DNA of 64,000 bases from Bugula neritina (taxonomy: Eukaryota > Bryozoa > Gymnolaemata > Cheilostomatida > Bugulidae), in contig OZ037766.1 of the NCBI GenBank assembly GCA_964035545.1, positions 2,153,501-2,217,500 of the forward strand. Reading direction: 5' to 3'. Shown here one piece after another: positions 24,995 to 38,500 of the stretch. Both the position numbers and the translations under genes were made by a program. Positions within the stretch are counted from its first letter, which is position 1, and every line of letters starts with the position of its first letter. Below the pieces are notes generated by a model. That model saw only the letters and a list, made by a program, of their open reading frames with translations, had not been told where the DNA came from and searched no databases.

Positions 24995-27900
24995 ATGAAA
25001 AGATCTGTAGTTTTTGCACCTGTATGTGTGATAGTATTCATCATATCTTTACATGATGTCGCTGCACTTGGCAAAGTTTCAAAGATCTTAAATGAAATTC
25101 TAACTGGAAAATCATGGGAAGAGGTGAGAAAGTAAATGATTGCAAACTATCTGTCATAGTTGCATGTTATTCTGCTGTAAACATACTGTAGTTATATAAC
25201 ATACTCTACTGTAATAATATGCTTAAGTTGAACCATTTTCTACTTTAAACAAACTGTAGTTTACCAGATATAAATGTATGCAAGATATTGCGCAATAACA
25301 CAGTTGTATGATAATATTATGAAAGTTCTATCATAATTACATACAAAGAAATGAACTTTATTGTCAAAGTTTAATTTGCAAAATACAGATTTCTGAAAAA
25401 GGTTTGTAATTATAAATTACTACATCCTATAACACTATATTCTTTATTATATAATTTGCATAATTTTTTATTATATATATTATATTATTATAATATATGT
25501 ATAAAATATTGTTGGGTCTACAAGTTTAAAATGCATAATATTTCAGTGCTCCAAGGAGAACGAGGTGTGTTACTTAGATGAAGATTGCTGTGGGGAGTAT
25601 CAGTGTAGAGAAACTCTCTATCTCAGAGGTAAGCTAACACACTCAAAGTCACTTAAATGTATAACTATATCTGTTATATAATTGGCCTATTGTCTTTCTT
25701 ATTCTATAACATATTCATATCAACTGAACCGCAATATTTGAACTTTGTTGCTATAATATATACTATCATGAAATGTCTATTGGCATTTCACTATACTCTA
25801 CCAAAACAACTATTCTCACTCACTAAGTATAGCTTTTATTAATTTCTTATAATATTTGCTATGCTACAGCCATGAATAACTCATTAAATCAATCCCCCCC
25901 CCCCCCCAATAATTGAGAGAAATATGATATACATCATATAGTATTCTAAGGCATTATATAATATTCTGTAAGCCCAAAAAGGCATGCATTTTTATGTTCA
26001 TGGTGTTTAATTTATGAAGTATAGATTAAAAAACTGTAACAAAAATAAGTCTCTTGCTATTTATAAAATCAATAAACTGCTGACATTATAAATAAAACAA
26101 GAAGATGGGAAATTTTCGTTGGCCCAATTTACGAAGAGTTAAATTAGCTATAAATAATATAGTAGGCCAATAAAATTATACAAAGCAAATTCCCACCAGG
26201 GTAACATAATGGTTCGTTTATATTACATGTTATGTTTCATCATTGGAGAAAGCTTCATGACACCCTAAAGGCTGTATATGTTCTGATTGTGAATAAAGGT
26301 GGCAGTGAAACACCCACACGATACCTGTAAATCATAAATCAACTTTATATTATAAATTCTCATTTAGAATCTAAGCAATTCTTTAGTAAAAGAAACACAA
26401 GTTCCTGTGAAAAGTGAAAATGCTTTCATGTCACTTTTTTTACAACTTGGCAACTAATTAACTAATGGAAGCTGGAAAAATGAATGATTTATTTTGTATT
26501 GGGACATTGGAATAATCTGTAAAGATATCTTGTTTTATCAAAATTTCCGCCCAAAATAAACAGTGGTGTGGTATTAATAGTATTTATAATATAATATAAA
26601 ATTTGTAACAACATAATTATATGTTACCTAGCCTGTCTTCTTTTCCCCACAACTTAACAGTATACTGTTGAATACTCCAGGCCTAATTTTATCAAACTGA
26701 AGTAAATGTGTTTGAATACTTTAGACTTTTTACTCTGTTGGCCAATTTTCTTGAACAAATATTCCTTTGGGAGTTATTTCAAGACGTAAATTGCCACATC
26801 AAAGGCATTGATAACTTAGTTAAACATATCTAAGTTGTTTCTAATTTTAACCCACATAACAAATTTTGCATCCTCATTTGTCTCATCAGCTTAAAGCCTT
26901 CCTAAAAAAAGTACGTTGCAAAGAACCAAAGTTATTTTGTTAGATCTCTATTAAGCGAAATATTACAACTTACATGCAAATGCTAAATCAAACATTTCAA
27001 AGTCATATACTGCATAAATTATGTTGTATGATAGATTCATGCAATATATGTATTCTTGAAAGGAACATAATTTTTTTTTCAACACACACTGCTAGCATAA
27101 ATTTGAAATAGTATAAAATAAATTACTTTAAAAGAGCTGAATAATATAATTAGATTTACAGCTGTGAAATAATGAACACGATAGCTAGTGACAAACCCCA
27201 ACTCATTTATCCCCATCTTTTAACCAAAACATATTTTTCTGCAAATAGACATTCCATTGAAGCATGTTATTTAATAAAGAACAAAATATTCCTGATTTTA
27301 TTTAAACCTACCCTTCTTCTGGTAGCAATGCACAATATTATATATAACCGTTATGTCATTTATATAATTTTTTTCTCTGCACATTAGCATACTTATATAA
27401 AAATACACCCGTCTAAACTGTAATTGTTTTACTATTTCAGGCCCAAAGTACACGTGTGTGAACATTCCATCCAGACTTTACCGCCATCTTGGCCCAAGTC
27501 GTCCTTCTGCAGCTGAGATTTCTGGGATAGCCAGCTCTTCCCAACATACAACAGAAGGTGCGGCAAAATGACTTCATGCTATATACTTCGCCCACCATTC
27601 TTCATTTTGTTTATTAGACATTTAATATTATTTGATAGATTCATTCATTTTTAGAATAAATTAGACCATAGCATGGTATGCAAAGTGTACTAAAAACTTG
27701 GGCCTTTTCCCTTAATAGGACAACTACTTTTAGTGTTTCAATTCTTCGCTAATGTACTTTTACTCAACACAGTGTCATGTATCTATATTCATGAAATTTA
27801 TTGAGTTAATATTTAACTATTTATATAAATCGACCATTCATGATTCTTGGTAACCTTGTTTGGTTGGATTGAACACACTTCATGGTCATATTTACCATAT

Positions 27901-28125
27901 AATAAATGAATTTACCAGAAATATTTTGGTCCATAGAAACATAATTATCTAACAGATGCTGTCGTACATCTATTAAGGTGCTGCCTCTGTTGTATTGCAG
28001 GTAACAAATGTTCCTCCTCCTTCGAGTGTGATGAAGGCCAGTGTTGCCAGAGAGAAGTTATCTACAAAGGTTGGAGCGTGTGGAGGTGTGGAGAGAAAAG
28101 CTACTACAGCGAATGCAAGGATTAA
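24995..28125 (+). CDS. Secreted protein with two six-cysteine (knottin-type) modules
   Basis: Four exons: 24995-25123, 25547-25628, 27441-27557 and 28001-28125 (phases 0, 1, 1), giving 150 residues. Residues 1-24 form a signal peptide with a hydrophobic core (VVFAPVCVIVFIISLH) and a likely cut after VAA. Module 1 has cysteines at 44, 51, 57, 58, 63 and 76; module 2 at 113, 119, 124, 125, 139 and 148. Both follow the C-C-CC-C-C order of inhibitor cystine knots. A Ser/Pro-rich linker (about 77-110) joins them. The family is not recognised. Double knots occur in venom peptides, antimicrobial peptides and agouti- or dickkopf-like regulators, and nothing here decides between them. A TATA box sits upstream and an AATAAA at 28319. 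The arrangement suggests duplication of one module. Confidence 0.8.
25892..25907. repeat. Poly-C tract in intron 2 of the six-cysteine gene
   Basis: A run of about 16 cytosines in otherwise A+T-rich intron DNA. Its length may be inexact because homopolymers are error-prone in sequencing. Confidence 0.8.
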
Positions 28126-31100
28126 AGACTACCTTTATACAGTTGTGACATCCTAAATAACTTACTTTGCTATAAATATTAGCCTATCTGTATGCAGCTA
28201 TGTTAACTTTAACCTATTATTTGATAATATATAGCACTTTAATTTTTAATGCATTAATTCTATTAATGCATTAATTTTATCAATGCATTAATTTTATTAA
28301 TTCAAGAACATTTTTTGAAATAAACTTTTATGTTAACGAAAAACTTATTTCTTCTCTATAATTTTTCCTATTAGCTAATGCATTATGTTTACGTCCACGT
28401 GATGTTGGATGAGTTTAGCTATATAATTGTTTTATAAGCTATGGTTTCAACTTTCGTTTATTCATTAGACTGTAATCATACTAAATTACACTAAATATTT
28501 TATGTTAGCAAAAAATAAATTTCTTCCTATATAATGTACTTTGTTATTTTTGCACTTCATGTAGCTTGAACCAGAATTTTTTCATTCATAAAACTACATA
28601 ATTAGTTCAACAAAGCAATCAATGTGTCTATAAAAACAAACTCGCGCAAGTTTATACTTTATAGTCGCTATCCCGTGAGAAACCCCTGGTAGAAAGGGTT
28701 TTTCTTAAAGCAGGCTAAGAACTTATTCAGAGCAATTATGACTGGATTCTCTTCCTAACATCATCAATGGCCTTCACTGGGGCTCAAACCGCTCTAACCC
28801 CTAAACCGTGGCTGCTCCCTAATCAATGTGTCTACCCAAATATTAATGAACAAATCAAGCAGATGCTGGCTTTCTGCATGATTACTGCATAAATAGCATT
28901 ATTATCTATACTTGTTTTTAATCTCAAACTTCAGCTGCAATTTTGGCAGCAGCAACATATTTAATCTGACTCGACTGGTGAATAGGATTGGATATTACAT
29001 GATTAATATAAACATTTCATGATGTCTAATTCTAAAATCTTGACCTCATCTTTGGCACAGCTAGTGTTAAATAATCCAGGGCCTTTCTTGTGATTGTGAT
29101 CATCTCTATCTCATGTGGGTTGCATCACCACGTGTCTGGTGCTGTAAGACTGCAGCCAATCAGAAGCTCTTGCTTTTGCTTTACTGTGTTTTAGTTTTCA
29201 GCTATTCTGTATCAAAAGATAGTCTTTTACAAGCCTGTTCTTTTGTTATAGAAAATTTAAACATGTTCATTTAGTGAAAAGCCATTATGTTGAAATACAG
29301 ATCAGCAAAATCTGTTAAATGCTGCCTCAAAACCAAACAGTCATCCGAAGCAGCGAAGTGATATAACATAATAACACAATAATATATTAAACACTAGGCT
29401 GAAACTCAATCTATAAAAGTTAAAGTGATTTTGGTAATTAAATTTCACCCACACGGTTGGTTTATTAATAGCTGAAGTCTGCACAGTTTTGAGTGAATGA
29501 AAGTTTGCTGAAATACTTACACCATAATCCAATTTAAATAATTATTACATTAAGCACAAGTAGTATAAATTTCATAGTCAGTGTGAGCTGGGTTGGTGGG
29601 TATACATGGTGTTCCTACAAACTCCTAAAATCCTAAAGGCAGATCCTAAGCCTAAGAGTGTCTGCAAAAGACGGAGAAATCAGCTGCTATAAGCAGTAAA
29701 CTGTAATTTGATTACACCAAGTTAGATACCATATTGATTGTGCAACTTAGCAGTATACATAGTTGTTAGCAAGAGACTAATTTGAAGACATTATAATATA
29801 AAACAATTATAACAGAAATTTTATTTAATGTGGTATAAAAGGGTTAGGTTTTTGCTGAATTGTGAAATGCACATTATATGATTATTATAAATATTCAAAA
29901 CTGATAAAAATTTCCTGCAAATTTTTGTGGAACAAACAGAAAAAGATGGCATCAAAAATAGAGCAAAGTCAGTCAATTGTGGGGGGGAGGTTGCAGTGCT
30001 GATCCTCAGCTGAGTTTTGGATCACAGTCTGAGTTAAGAGACTGGGTAGCAATCAACTCTATCTAAGGGTTTCACCAATAAGGGGGTCTTTTCTTGTTTA
30101 AAATGCCTTTCAAATAGAAGCTGCAGACTAGATTATCATGCTAGAACATTCTTACCTTACAATATATGCACTATAAGTCACCAGACAAATTACTTATTAA
30201 GCTCTTAGTTGGGTTTGAATAATCATCATTAAAGTGTGATGAGACTCCCCAGGTTTTGTGAGCTAAAAATAGAGCCTAGGGCCTGCAACTGAAGACCACA
30301 GGGTTAGTGACATGAAGTATACCTGGATAGAAAGTGCTCTAATGTGTGGTCTGCTCTGCCATTGTCACGTGACACCTTCAAGTGTGGTCTGGCAGGCTCA
30401 GAGGAGACCTGGTCTAAGAATAACTAGTCTCTCCATTGTAGCCAGCCACATGTAATTTGTATTCTTTCCTTTTGAAAGGCTATGCACTATTATTTAGCCT
30501 TCCTATTGTGTTAGTAGACTTTCCTTTATGAGTAGGATGAACCTGTTAGTTACAACAGGAGGTAATACATGATTAGCCTGCCTATTTTATAGATATTGGT
30601 ATTTATAGCAATATAACATTAGGGCAATAGGACTAAAAACTCGTAGCTTTTACCTTATAAGGTGGGATCACAGCAAATAGATGTATTAAAGGCTGACAGC
30701 CACCGTAACTTTTACAAACTATAAAACCAGCCAGCTCCTTCCTGAACAAACATAACGAATTTTAACCACTGACACTGAATAAACCATTTTATTTCAGTAG
30801 CTCCAGCTATCTAAGATTATAAATCTCTTAAGAAGGTGCCCACAAACGTATCAAACTTATCATAACAATTGGAAACTCTTAGTAGCTATGCTTCTCAAAC
30901 AAGAGTATTACTGAAAAAAAATAGTCACTGAAATATCACTTGTCCAATCCTGAAATAAAATTTTGTTTGTCGGACAAATAAAGGCATAATTTATGCTTAT
31001 TTGTAATTGATAACTTGATAACTGAATTATTTTGATTTATATTGTAAAAATATATTGCTTATTCTACATAATTTCCAAAGAGTGCCAAAAACATTATTGT

Positions 31101-32550
31101 ATACACAACATATTGAGGAGTGAGTTTTAGAGCCAGTCTGCACAGCTATAACTTACAAGTGCCATGTAATGGGATTGTCACAGGTTTAGCTGCAGGTGAA
31201 GGTTCATCATGCGGCTACTTATTTCTTGCAATTTGGTTTCCATTATGCAGTCACCCACCTGGTCAATACATTTTCATTCATACAGCATCTTTTATTCCAC
31301 TTGAACTCTCAATGTAAAGACTAGCAAATATAAAACCAATTAAAGCTCATGCATTATTAAATTAGTAGGCTTCTAAAATCTATTAATTGACTTGTGGGCT
31401 ATTTTATATTTCATAGTTAGAGCCTATATGCAGTTACTACTATTTACAAACACCGCCATCTAGTTAGTGTGCTATGCAATAATATACACATATACAGTTA
31501 GCTAAACTGCAGTACTTGTTACAACTTCCAGTCTGTATTTTATGCTATAATGTACTTATAAATAATTGCAGAACTTTCATTAATAAATCTATAAAAGAAT
31601 ATTTAGCACTTTATATTCTCAAACATATGCTGCAAACATTATCAATACCTTATTTTAAATATTTTAATAAAGTTTATTGGTTTTCTTTTTCGTTGAATCT
31701 AAATTATTCATATTTCTTCCATATTGTGGTATTAACTCACTAACAAAATACTATATTGATAACATGTGATTTGTCAGCACAAAATAGGAATAATATATAA
31801 TTTTTTCAAAGCTGTGTTAGTGGTAATATGGAATTATAAAACAGACCTTTGCACTTTATTTGAAGTCTCTACAGCAAACAGAGTTTACGATATTGGCATT
31901 TAAAAATTTCTGCGGGTTTCAAACATTTTATTTCGATGCTTTAAGAAACTTGCCTTTAAAATTGGCAAGTCTAAAATAACTTATGAATTATTTTTTTACA
32001 AATGTCAAGCTTTGCCAATGAGCTTTTGTGTAATAGGAATATAGTGTTAGTAAATCAAACCAAGATAAAGTAAATTGAAATGTATTATATGTACAGAGTT
32101 TTCAACTCAACATAATATTATACTGAAAACTTCATTACATACAGAATTGTAGATGACTAGCTTTGACGTATTATTTGTCATAACTTAGTTTTTATAAGTT
32201 GGCCATACGTGTAAATTGTATCATGAGTTGTGTGGTACACCTTCAAGACGTTCAGCCTAAACTTAAATTTTTACAGAGTAGCCTTGCATTGTAAAAGCCA
32301 TTCATTAAAGCTATAACCAAAGCTATAAGTGAGGCCCATAAAAGTTGAACTTGATGCTATGCATGTAAAATATATAACTGTAGTACAATCAGGTGTTTAA
32401 ATAATAAATAATCTTGCAATGATGTGTGGGATCGACACTAAAAAATTAGACAATGAAAAGAATCACAATTTTTCAACAAAAATACACTTGGAGCTTAGAA
32501 ACCTATTAGAATAATTATATTTATGTTGCAAAAAAATTTGCTTAAATTTC
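28126..32550. other. Intergenic DNA with one SINE
   Basis: Apart from the AATAAA at 28319-28324 and the SINE at 28631-28820, this 4.4 kb shows no supported gene. I searched the minus strand for a TGF-beta-type cystine-knot exon downstream of the gene ending at 32551 and found none. An open frame at 31120-31317 (+) has no family resemblance. Confidence 0.5.
28631..28820 (-). mobile_element. tRNA-derived SINE, copy 2, with target-site duplication
   Basis: Same family and orientation as the element at 4197-4410: the shared tail ACTCGCGCAAGTTTATA, the body AGAAACCCCTGG, the core and the tRNA-like head CTCTAACCCCTAAACC can be followed. A short deletion removes part of the region between the A and B boxes. 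It is flanked by perfect 14-bp direct repeats AATCAATGTGTCTA at 28617-28630 and 28821-28834. Confidence 0.88.
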
Positions 32551-35500
32551 TCATCTTAGCATTGCACCAAACACCTTTTCAACTATATATAGATATATTG
32601 ATCTCGGAGTTGTCTGCCCAGTGAGATTATTACTAGGTGTAGACAATTCCGAGTTTGAAGAGGCAATCATCACATCTGTACTAGTATGTGAAAATTGGCT
32701 TTCAGGAGAGTTGGCTAAAGTAGAGTTACGCTCAATTGGATTTAAGCTCTCGTGGCTCAAGTCTGTCTCTGTAGTTGTTTGCCAAGGAAAAATATTTTCG
32801 TTGGCAGTAATGTTTTCATGATTGATCATAGTTGTAGTTGTGTTCTCTTGAGCACTGGGTGCATCTTGAGTTGTGTTTGTAATATAATCAAATGGTGGGT
32901 TTAGAGTTGTATCACTAACAATAGAGTGTGTTGTGTTACTGATACTTTGGTTGTTCTCGTCACTTCCAGTTCTAGCAACCGACAGGTTGGCACGACTCCC
33001 ACTACTAACTAGTATTCTGTGTAAACTGCTGCCATTCCTGACATTAGACTGACCTTCTGTATTCAGCTGTGAGTTGTCTAGCCTTGTCTGTCCATCTACA
33101 GCAAAAGTACTGCAATTTTTTCACTAAATAACAATTAAAATATATTCACACATTGTATCCAGATATTTTGAGCAATAAGATTTTCAGTAGATAGGTAGGT
33201 AGGTAGGTAGGTGGGTTATAGGTAGGTAGGTAGGTAGGTAAGTAGGTAGGTAGGTAAGTAGATGAGTAGGTAGGTAGGTAGGATAGGTAGATAGGTAGGT
33301 AGGTAAATAGGTAAGTAGGTAGGTAGGTAGGTTATAGGTAGGTAGGTTATAGGTAGGTAGGTTATAGGTAGGTAGGTGGGTAGGTAGGTGGGTTATAGGT
33401 AGGTAGGTAAGTAGGAAAGTAGGTAAATAGGTAGGTAGATAAGGAGGTAGGTAGGTAGGTAGGATAGGTAGATAGGTAGGTAGGTAAATAGGTAAGTAGG
33501 TAGGTAGGTAGGTTATAGGTAGGTAGGTTATAGGTAGGTAGGTTATAGGTAGGTAGGTAGGTGGGTAGGTAGGTGGGTTATAGGTAGGTAGGTAGGTAGG
33601 TAAGTAGGTTATAGGTAGGTAGGTAAGTAGGTAGATCGGTAAGTACTTGGAATTAGTCATATGAACATATAGAAACAAAAGTTACCATTTGCTGCAAGAA
33701 GCAGGCCATTGTGCTGACAGTCTTCGGGAATATCGATGTAGTTGCTGACGTTGATGTAATGTCCAAAGGAGTTCTGCAGTGTTAGCGTGAGACCTCTATT
33801 CTTCCCCGGGTGCCGTATCCAACGCCTCATCTGACTGAGAATGTTTATTGTCAAATTATAGCTTCGTGTAGATTCCAACTTCCTGTACGCAATGATGCTT
33901 GCTTTTCTTGCTCCTTGAAAAGTGGTATTATTTAATCATGTCCACAGTGAGTGCATTGAATGCAAAAATTTGTTTTTTTTAAAGTATACTCACAATAATT
34001 GAATTAAAAAGTTTCTTAAATAAAGAATAGCTTGCACATGCCAATATCATTTACTACTGAAACTTTTATTATGACTTTAGAATGAAGATCGAGCATTTTT
34101 TGGTGAATAACTTTAATTTAGTAGTTTGACATATATATAAACATCAACAGATGTTCAGAGAGAAGTTTCAATTATTATACATGTGTACATAATGTTACAT
34201 TAAATTATTTATTTTTTATACTAAAAGTGTTATTATAGTTATAGCGTAATTAAGTTTTAAGAACTTAATTACGCTATAACTATCTTTATAATTACCTAAA
34301 ACCGAAGCATTAATTCTTTTACATACTTGAAAAATAAGTTAACTTATTATTAAACTTTTTTCTTTAACTAAATTTAGACCTAATTTTTTAAATCCTTGTT
34401 CAATATATTATTTTAAGGAAAAGCCTAATAAAAAAAATATCAGTCCAGCTAACAACTGCCAGTTTCAAGCTTTACAAATCATAATAAATGACCCAATATT
34501 ACCTGCAAATCTTTTATTCTGAGAGAGAAAAAGCAGCAAGTTTTCAGTCTCCATATCACTAGGGTCATCACCTGCAAAAGTATCCAGGGTCAAGTTGCAA
34601 AGAAATAACAAAGGATTATTGTTGCTTAGCTACTGTAAACAGAGCAGTGCAGTTGTTCCAGTTTTATAGCAAAAAAGGGTTATATATCCAAGAAGTTGCA
34701 TTTAGTTTTTATTAGCTAGGGAAGGCAGTACAAATATTGCACATTTTATTTTGGCAGAGCAGATTGGTTTGATACATTGAAACGAGGGCATCAAAACAAA
34801 CAAAGACAGTCCAACATGATAGGACTGCGCTGGCTGTAATTTATGCTGAAAACAAAGCACCAAAACTAACATTTCTAACCATACTTGCAGTTTTTTTAAA
34901 GAAAACAAAATAATATCTGACCCTTGAACTGAATAATGAGATTAGCCGAAAGTAGACCGGCTAAATACGTGTCATCTAAACTCTCTTGTGAAAAGAAAAC
35001 GGAGTATGATAGTTTTTCTTTCACCCAGGGTTGCATTTTACCAGGACGACCTACAAAATATTTGTGTTGTAAAAGTTCACTGAAGTCATTGCTCTGTTGG
35101 TTCACTTGTTCATTAGCCTCAGTACCATAAAAATCTGCTACTCTCAGGTGAGTGAAATGGTCAGGTGGTAGTGTTAGTGCATCTGTAAACTTGTAACTTA
35201 ATTTCATGCTTGTGTGTAATCAAGTTTAAAGTTAACCATTATATATTTCATAGTTGAAATATATTGCAATAAAAAGAGAAATTTCAATGCATTTATCCAT
35301 TGTAAAGTGCGCCTTTTTTAGGTTATAGTTTACAGTACATGTATGCTATTGCAGTATGTACAGTACATGTATGCTATTCCAGCACGTACAGTACATCTGT
35401 ACTATCACATACTGATTGTTATACACGTAATTTGATATTTGCATACAAACCAACAGTTAAAATTACATTATTATTGGCCAGTCCCTTTGAAACCGTACAG

Positions 35501-38500
35501 TTTTTAACCCTAGCAACATTTTTTGTTGAAAAAATAGGTAAAATAATCTTTCTAGTTAAAATAACTTATTACTATATCCATAATTTTTGATTTTATACAA
35601 TTTTGCAGAACTCTAAGCCTACTTTAGTGAAAAAACCTTAGTAAACCTCTATTAAAATATTCAAATAAAAATCATTTAGATATATTATATTACTATATAT
35701 TACAAATCATTTTTAGTTTTGATAGTGATGTTTATAAATAACTTCTTAAGATTTTGCAAGTTTTAAAGTTTACAATTATGAATGTAGAGTTAACTTACAA
35801 TCTACGTAGATAACCCGTTCCGTAGTTGGACCCTCAAACGGGGCCGTTTCCTCTGGCAGATTGCCAGAATCAATGGCCGTCTCATCAGAAGACAACTTTC
35901 TGTAGGAAACACCTCTGTAGTTACCACCATTTCCTCCCAGCTCTGTCAACTCTCTCAGTATGCTCAGCTGACCTCTGACCTCTCCATATCTAGTCTGCAC
36001 TAACCTATAAAGATATATACAACTATTAAGTAAAGGTCATTGTATTGTTTACAGCTGGACAATTAAAAAATATAATTGATGATTAAAATTTTCACATGGA
36101 GATGACTTAACAACAACAGAATTCATTTCTACACTAAAGGCTACAAGCTTTTGTTTAAATGAATTTTTTGTTTAAAGATCTTTTATGCTACGCATAAAAC
36201 GTTTTCATAGAAACTCATCAATTTTATTATTTGTAATCATGTGATAAAACTATACAATTTAGCAGTATTATGCACTCAGTGATGGTGAAATTCAGATGGA
36301 GCAGTAAAGCTTATATTAAAGATATTTTGTTAGCTTAGTTCTCAATAAAAATAAAATATTAACAAAATCTAGACTCTAGAGTATGCTTATTTACAAAATA
36401 AATATTAAACAATTAATGAAATATGCTACTTTTTTACGAAACAGTTGTTTAGGTTGGCAAATGTTGAATGACAGAGAGAGAAGGACAACCACTTTTTGAA
36501 TAATAATAAAACCCAGCTTCAGTAAAATCATACTTCAACTGGTGAGCCGAATTATTGACTCTAGAAGCTGATCCAATACAAGCCATAAGTTATGATGTAA
36601 TATTGTAAAAAAGTATTAAAGATAGACCTCCAGGGTCGTCCTTGAACTTATAAATGACCTTGCCAAGATGTGAATACAGGCAGTTGACAGACGTATGCGC
36701 CTATTTAACAACCTATGCTAGAAAAATTTTCCAGTAACTTTAAAGCAGGCAATAAAAAGTAACAGAATAAAAGAAATATTTGAATACATGTTTTGAAATG
36801 GTAATTTATCTTGCCATAGAATCAGCAGAAGCTTCAAAATTAGCACTTATTGCCTCAGTACTCAATAATAATATGTTGTAAATTCTAGTTTGCAGATATA
36901 CTGAAAATGTAATTTGTAACTATAATATGCAAAATAGAATTTAAAAATTTAAATTCACAAAATATTTTTGTTTCAGTTTATGTAATTGTGTGCTAAAACT
37001 TTTAGTATGTTGATCTTTTAACATTATTACATGTTGGTGATAGAAATTGCTAATGTTTTTGTGTGTTTAAGGCAGAACTAGGGTTTTAATGCTATGACAA
37101 AATAATACACAAAAAACTCAACTAAATTAGTAAATCATAAAAAATGCTAATTTTGTTACATATTGTTTTTGTTTTTTAAACTGTTGTAATGTACATACGG
37201 CAGTTTATACATTCTAAAATAAGTTGTTAAATTTAAATGTTATTATTTAAGTGAACACTTCAGAAGGCAGTTGAGGTTTAGTAGCTGGGACACTGACTTA
37301 GTAAGAGCCAGGTCGCGGGTTTGAATCCCGGCACCACCATTGCTGATGTCAGGAAGAGCATCCAGTAATTCTTGTAATTACGAACACTGGGCACCATCAG
37401 AGGTTCACTTAGAGTGAAGATTCATAAATAAATGTGTGATGTTATTGGCATGAACATACTTTGTTGCATCAACGAAAACTGTCCAATTATTGTCCTTTGT
37501 AAGTAAGAAATGTTCAACGAACCCGGACATTATATAGCCTAGCAACAGCATAGCTATATATCGTTTGGCTAACTTATCTGATGTTAAAGCTTGCACAATT
37601 TTTTTCTAGCAAAATGCATGACACTATACTGTAAAAGGAAACGTTATTAAGTGTAAATTGCTGTAAATCATCTATTATTGTGATTTTCCTATCACAACAT
37701 ACATTTTACTTTTACAGTTGGTGAAATAAGTAAATGTAGGCTACAGAGTGTTAACTGTGGATACCAGACTCCTACCACATAAACAGGCGAGTGCAGGTGA
37801 GTGCAGTGAAGCATGACACATGCCATTGATGTCACGTTATTACAGAAGAACTCTGTAAACAGAGATGGCAGAAAAAAGCAGGCAGATGTAAATAATGATT
37901 GATTCTGTTTGTTGTTTTGCAAGGCTTATAATTCTTATGTTATTCTCTTCAACATGAATATAGTTCTAATTGGCTCATTCAGGTATTTTCATCTACACCA
38001 TGTACTAAGTTAGCGTAAACAATACTATAAATAAATCTAACAGTAAAATAATCAACTATAGGAAGACATAAGCAGACTACCTGTTTCTAACTTCTACGCT
38101 TTGATTTTTATACATTAGTCTTGATTTTGGGTTTGAGGCTACTTGAGTTTGGAAGTGACTCTTTCATGTGTCATTTATTCAGAAAGAAATCAAACTGTGA
38201 ATGTAGCATAGCCTCCAAAAATCATTCTAAAAGCCTTTTTAAATGTAAAATGATCATTTTGTTTTCCCCCATGGGCCTAATATAATATACATGTTTTATA
38301 TAATAGTATAAAGTTTCATGCTATACTGTTTACTATGTATTATATAGTACTATAAAGTTGCATGCTATACTGTATAATATGTATTATATGGTAGCATAAA
38401 GTTGCATGCTATACTGTATAATATGTATTAATATATAATAGCATAAAGTTGCATGCTATACTGTATAATATGTATTATAAAATAACATAAAGTTGCAAGC

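Noticed and set aside
31120-31317. 65-codon frame, relatively G+C rich
   Set aside because: Checked as a possible ligand exon for the TGF-beta-like gene, but it is on the wrong strand and has no cystine-knot pattern.
33184-33678. Tyr/Pro/Thr-rich open frame
   Set aside because: Translation of the GGTA tetranucleotide repeat within an intron.
34235-34283. Bacterial-type terminator or CRISPR repeat
   Set aside because: The genome is clearly an intron-containing animal; a single hairpin with no repeats or spacers does not fit either.
37262-37345. Functional tRNA gene
   Set aside because: The B box is good, but no complete cloverleaf or acceptor stem closes, and the SINE core follows directly, so it is a SINE head.
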